DNA of 36,847 nt from an uncultured Alphaproteobacteria bacterium (lineage in GTDB: Bacteria > Pseudomonadota > Alphaproteobacteria > Rs-D84), in assembly GCA_944389495.1 (NCBI GenBank), contig CALXMN010000008.1, positions 1-36,847 of the forward strand. Reading direction: 5' to 3'. The notes under the pieces were generated by a model. It saw nothing but the letters and a program-made list of their open reading frames with translations. It ran no database searches and was not told where the DNA came from. Shown here in pieces: positions 34,220 to 36,847 of the stretch; the stretch's first letter is position 1; each line of letters starts with the position of its first letter. The position numbers and the translations under genes are program-made.

Positions 34220-35079
34220 TGGATTTTTTATATACAGCCCTAACAGAGAATAACATTCCCTACCCTCCATGTGTAAATTTTGACGGTTTTACCAGATGGG
34301 GAAAGAACAAACGTTATTGGCTTTTTCCAGTAGGCGAAGGATATATTTTTGGCGACTGGTCACAAAACACGCGTGCTTTTGCATTTCCTAAAAACGCCAA
34401 AACTGTCACTTCACAACAACTACAGGAAATCAAAGAAAAAATACATACCGAACAACAACACTTTAAAAACGCACAAAAAATCGAGCAAATTCACATTTCT
34501 GACAATGTAATAAAAAGAACACCCTCTCTTTTTGATGCACCTAAGGCACATGAATATTTGAAAAAGAAACATATTTTACCATTGTCTGCAAAATACGATG
34601 CACCAACGGATAATTTAGTAATACCTTTATATGATACTAACGGCAAGATATGGTCATGGCAAACTATATCTTCCAATGGTAAGAAATACTTTCTAAATGG
34701 CGGAAGAACCAAGGGTTGTTTTCACCCAATAGGAGATTTAACACCAACTATCATTGTTTGCGAGGGTTTTGCCACAGCCGCCACAATATATCAAGCAACT
34801 GGTTTATACACAATCGCTGCAATGAATGCTGGAAATATTGAACCTGTTGTAGATGCAATAAGTAAAAAATATCCCAGCGCAAATATCATTATAGCTGCTG
34901 ATAACGACTGGGAAAAAGAAGTAAATGTCGGGAAAGAATCAGCAAAATCTGCGGCAAAACAACACAGGTTAAAAGTGATACTGCCACCGAACATAAGGGG
35001 GGTATCCGACTTTAATGACATTCACGTAAGATACGGTATTGACACTGTAAAAAATCAACTACAAGGAGTACTATCATGA
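34219..35079 (+). CDS. Toprim-domain primase-like protein
   Basis: 286 residues. The N-terminal third resembles the non-zinc leader of plasmid/phage primases (G-F-T-R-W-G-K-N-K-R-Y-W ... G-D-W-S). A Toprim domain (about 175-270) has I-V-C-E-G-F-A-T-A-A-T (catalytic Glu), then I-I-I-A-A-D-N-D-W (the D-x-D region) and G-V-S-D-F-N-D. It lacks its own helicase, but the next gene supplies a RepA-type ATPase, an arrangement common in integrated plasmids and satellites. It overlaps the HTH gene end by 1 bp (the ATG shares the A of the preceding TAA) and the next gene start by 4 bp. Confidence 0.85.
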   Translation: MDFLYTALTENNIPYPPCVNFDGFTRWGKNKRYWLFPVGEGYIFGDWSQNTRAFAFPKNAKTVTSQQLQEIKEKIHTEQQHFKNAQKIEQIHISDNVIKRTPSLFDAPKAHEYLKKKHILPLSAKYDAPTDNLVIPLYDTNGKIWSWQTISSNGKKYFLNGGRTKGCFHPIGDLTPTIIVCEGFATAATIYQATGLYTIAAMNAGNIEPVVDAISKKYPSANIIIAADNDWEKEVNVGKESAKSAAKQHRLKVILPPNIRGVSDFNDIHVRYGIDTVKNQLQGVLS

Positions 35080-36119
35080 AAACAGAAGACATTATTGCAC
35101 AACAGATTGACTACACACCTAACATTTTTTCAGCTGATACCCTACTAAAAATGGATATACCAGAGATAGAGTGGCTATTGTACCCACTAATACCACAAAA
35201 AGGGATTTCTCTTGTATCTGCTGCACGTGGTGTAGGTAAAAGTTATTTTGCAATGGCGGCAGCTATTGCAACCGCATCAGGATTTAATTTCCTCGGTTTT
35301 AAAGCTGATAAACCACGTAGAGTTCTATACATAGACGGAGAAATGAATGGAAAAACACTACAGGATAGAATGAATCAACTAATCGCAGGTTTTGAAAAAG
35401 AAGGAAAGAAAGTCAACAGAGATAATCTTTTTATTTTTGGATCAGATTTTCAAGGCGACAACCCTATGATAAACTTCTACAACGAAAATGATTGGGATGT
35501 ATTAGAGCAAGCTATCACGAAACTTGGTCATGTAGATTTAATAATAGTGGATAATGTATTCACTCTATATGAGTGCCAAGACGAAAACTCTGCTGCAAGT
35601 TGGCAAAAGTTTAACAAATGGTCTTTAAAACAAAGACACAAAGACCGTTCTGTAATGTGGGTTCATCATACAGGTAAAGATATCGAACGTGGCGGCCGAG
35701 GATCGTCTGCAATAGAAACACTGCTAGATACATCTTTGCTATTAAAAACTCCACAAGGCCATAACCCAAAAAATGGCGCAGCAATAATTGCCAGATACAC
35801 AAAAAGCAGAAGTGTAGCTGGTAAATCTGTTGCATCATTTGCGGCACGTCTTATTTCAGAACAAGATAATGACACAGGAAAAATAATTTCATCATCATGG
35901 GTTTTACAAGACACACCTATGGAAGAAATAGAAGAAAAGGTGAAACCTATAATGGACTTGCTATATGAAGGTAAAAATGTAAAAGAAATATCTAAAATTA
36001 TAGATATTTCGCCAGCAACAATATACAGAATTCTGAACGATGCAGGAATCAAGAAACCTGATAAAATCGCAAAAGAAGCTGCACAAGAAAAAGAAACCTA
36101 CAAAGAAATTGAAATATAA
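35076..36119 (+). CDS. RepA-like hexameric ATPase/helicase (AAA_25) with C-terminal HTH
   Basis: 347 residues. The RecA-like core has Walker A S-A-A-R-G-V-G-K-S-Y (about 46-55), then L-Y-I-D-G-E-M, Walker B L-I-I-V-D-N-V and H-H-T-G-K (about 200). This is the RSF1010 RepA/AAA_25 replicative helicase pattern. The last 60 residues hold a resolvase-type HTH (V-K-E-I-S-K-I-I-D-I-S-P-A-T-I-Y-R-I-L), which is unusual and could give sequence-specific origin binding. It is coupled to the Toprim gene by a 4-bp overlap. Confidence 0.85.
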   Translation: MKTEDIIAQQIDYTPNIFSADTLLKMDIPEIEWLLYPLIPQKGISLVSAARGVGKSYFAMAAAIATASGFNFLGFKADKPRRVLYIDGEMNGKTLQDRMNQLIAGFEKEGKKVNRDNLFIFGSDFQGDNPMINFYNENDWDVLEQAITKLGHVDLIIVDNVFTLYECQDENSAASWQKFNKWSLKQRHKDRSVMWVHHTGKDIERGGRGSSAIETLLDTSLLLKTPQGHNPKNGAAIIARYTKSRSVAGKSVASFAARLISEQDNDTGKIISSSWVLQDTPMEEIEEKVKPIMDLLYEGKNVKEISKIIDISPATIYRILNDAGIKKPDKIAKEAAQEKETYKEIEI

Positions 36120-36128
36120 CACGACAAA

Positions 36129-36169
36129 TTCTCATTTTCTCACAATATATAAAGGTGAGAAAATGAGAA
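36129..36169. terminator. Perfect 15-bp inverted repeat between convergent genes
   Basis: 36129-36143 is the exact reverse complement of 36155-36169, with an 11-nt AT-rich loop. It lies 9 bp after the RepA-like gene and 20 bp from the convergent gene. It could end both transcripts. The U-runs are short, so a cruciform or binding site for the neighbouring HTH ATPase is an alternative. Confidence 0.55.
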
Positions 36170-36189
36170 AAACGTTTATAGACCGTTTA

Positions 36190-36702
36190 TCAGAATAAAA
36201 CTGTACTCATTCCACCAAAAAAACTTTGCAACCAAGGAGCACCTGAATATTCTGGAATATGATCGTATCCAATAAAATTGTCTGCATTTATGCCTTGATA
36301 ACGTTCCGCAATCTGAGAAGCTATTTTTTCTGGATCTGGAGAATCAGTTACGACATTAGTAACTTCTGGCAAGCATGGTTTGTCTATTTTATATTCAGCA
36401 ACTGGGTAAAAACGACTTTTGCTTTCTAAATAAAACCTATTTGCATCATCACCTACGGTATGAATATTTGCATTTACCCTTTCTCCAGGCAAACCTCCTT
36501 CAAACTGCTGCCATTCCCTTTGTGTAGAATCAATAACCACAGAATCAGGATGTGCAACAGGATCATTTAATTCAACAATCGGTTCAGAGTTTGGCGCCTG
36601 CAGGGAATGAAACTGTGTTCCATCAGGAATATTTGATAAAGCAGAAGACGCAAAAGCTTCATTACCAACTAACAAAAATAACAATAAAGAAAATTCTAAC
36701 AT
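36190..36702 (-). CDS. Exported protein of unknown function
   Basis: 170 residues from the ATG at 36702. This start has AGGTAG in front, lies 7 bp after the stop of the upstream gene, and gives a signal peptide (L-E-F-S-L-L-L-F-L-L-V-G ... A-F-A-S). Longer starts at 36726 and 36750 would overlap the upstream gene. The mature part is hydrophilic and contains one cysteine (D-K-P-C-L-P-E). It may be an envelope part of a transfer apparatus, given the membrane protein upstream, but I do not recognise it. Confidence 0.7.
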   Translation of the reverse strand: MLEFSLLLFLLVGNEAFASSALSNIPDGTQFHSLQAPNSEPIVELNDPVAHPDSVVIDSTQREWQQFEGGLPGERVNANIHTVGDDANRFYLESKSRFYPVAEYKIDKPCLPEVTNVVTDSPDPEKIASQIAERYQGINADNFIGYDHIPEYSGAPWLQSFFGGMSTVLF

Positions 36703-36709
36703 AAAAACT

Positions 36710-36847
36710 CTACCTTTTGCTTTCATTAAACCCAGCGATGATATATTCAACGGTTTTTGCTGCTATAAAAGGCAAAACAAACGCTAACAAACATAGTGCT
36801 AAAACAAACTTATCTGCAACAAAAAGAACACAACAAACAGACAATAT
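36710..36847 (-). CDS. C-terminal end of a membrane protein (partial)
   Basis: An open frame enters from the right edge (minus strand) and ends TAG at 36712-36710, giving at least 45 residues. It is hydrophobic and contains at least one membrane segment (L-C-L-L-A-F-V-L-P-F-I-A-A), ending in a short charged tail (G-F-N-E-S-K-R). The frame is too short to have been listed as a complete gene. Its stop lies just before the next gene's start, so the two are probably co-transcribed. Family unknown. Confidence 0.6.
   Translation of the reverse strand: MLSVCCVLFVADKFVLALCLLAFVLPFIAAKTVEYIIAGFNESKR

Larger units (their letters stand above)
33128..36847. mobile_element. Left part of an element integrated at tRNA-fMet (partial)
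   Basis: From the 3' end of tRNA-fMet rightwards, coding style and content change. Ala codon GCT, nearly absent from the genes to the left, dominates here (for example six of the first seven Ala codons in the 192-residue gene). Genes are of plasmid or satellite type: AlpA-like HTH, Toprim primase-like, RepA-like ATPase. The region runs past the window edge. No integrase and no second copy of the tRNA 3' end are visible, so the right boundary and att site are unknown. Integration is inferred from position and content. Confidence 0.65.

Overview
The window looks like chromosomal DNA of a low-GC Gram-negative bacterium. LpxC, LpxK, a Lol ABC system, an AsmA-type protein and a secretin show an outer membrane with lipid A. 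An alphaproteobacterium, perhaps a host-associated lineage, is my best inference from the style of GyrB, FtsQ/FtsA and UvrB. I could not test this with a tree. Host genes almost never use GCT for alanine. Short genes, stop/start overlaps and small gaps make the layout compact.

Layout. At the left edge is the 5' part of a tRNA-Gly(TCC). Positions 117-6349 hold a leftward run: an unusual set of four Cys-rich envelope proteins, LolD, a LolC/E permease, a lipoprotein secretin of the PilN/BfpB kind and a small unknown protein. A divergent promoter pair at 6378-6419 separates these from a rightward lipoprotein, ftsQ, and a long gene in which FtsA is fused in frame to a complete ribulose-phosphate 3-epimerase (Rpe). 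Then come tsaE and uvrB (leftward), an AsmA-like giant (rightward) and a Cys-containing unknown. aspS follows, and its leader carries what looks like a T-box tRNA-sensing element just downstream of tRNA-Thr(GGT). Positions 17006-19343 hold a membrane CPxC protein and its partner, both leftward, plus a divergent tandem-HTH ArsR-type regulator with three 8-bp repeats spaced exactly 16 bp apart, and a small gene. After tRNA(CAT) and a PagL-like outer-membrane protein, a leftward gyrB operon carries an unknown protein, a helix-hairpin-helix DNA glycosylase homologue and ung. A RusA-like gene diverges from gyrB. Positions 24971-29646 are a pilO-pilP-pilQ-pilR operon in the order of the R64 thin (type IVb) pilus. 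Its secretin is the separate gene near position 5000, and no pilin or prepilin peptidase is visible. Positions 29766-32893 are a lipid A/phospholipid operon (acyltransferase, lpxK, lpxC, lipoprotein).

At 33051-33127 lies initiator tRNA-fMet, and past it the DNA changes character. GCT becomes common and the genes become element-like: an AlpA-type HTH, a Toprim primase-like protein, a RepA-type ATPase, an unknown secreted protein and a truncated membrane protein. I read this as the left part of an element integrated at tRNA-fMet. No integrase is in view.

Regulation. Several genes (6427, 6862, 18247, 19612) have a -10 box only 6-7 nt before the start codon and no Shine-Dalgarno sequence, so they are probably leaderless. 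Genes inside operons mostly have G-rich Shine-Dalgarno sequences. The most striking observations are the aspS T-box, the FtsA-Rpe fusion, the Cys-bracketed protein family beside the secretin, and the CPxC/ArsR locus with its repeat array.
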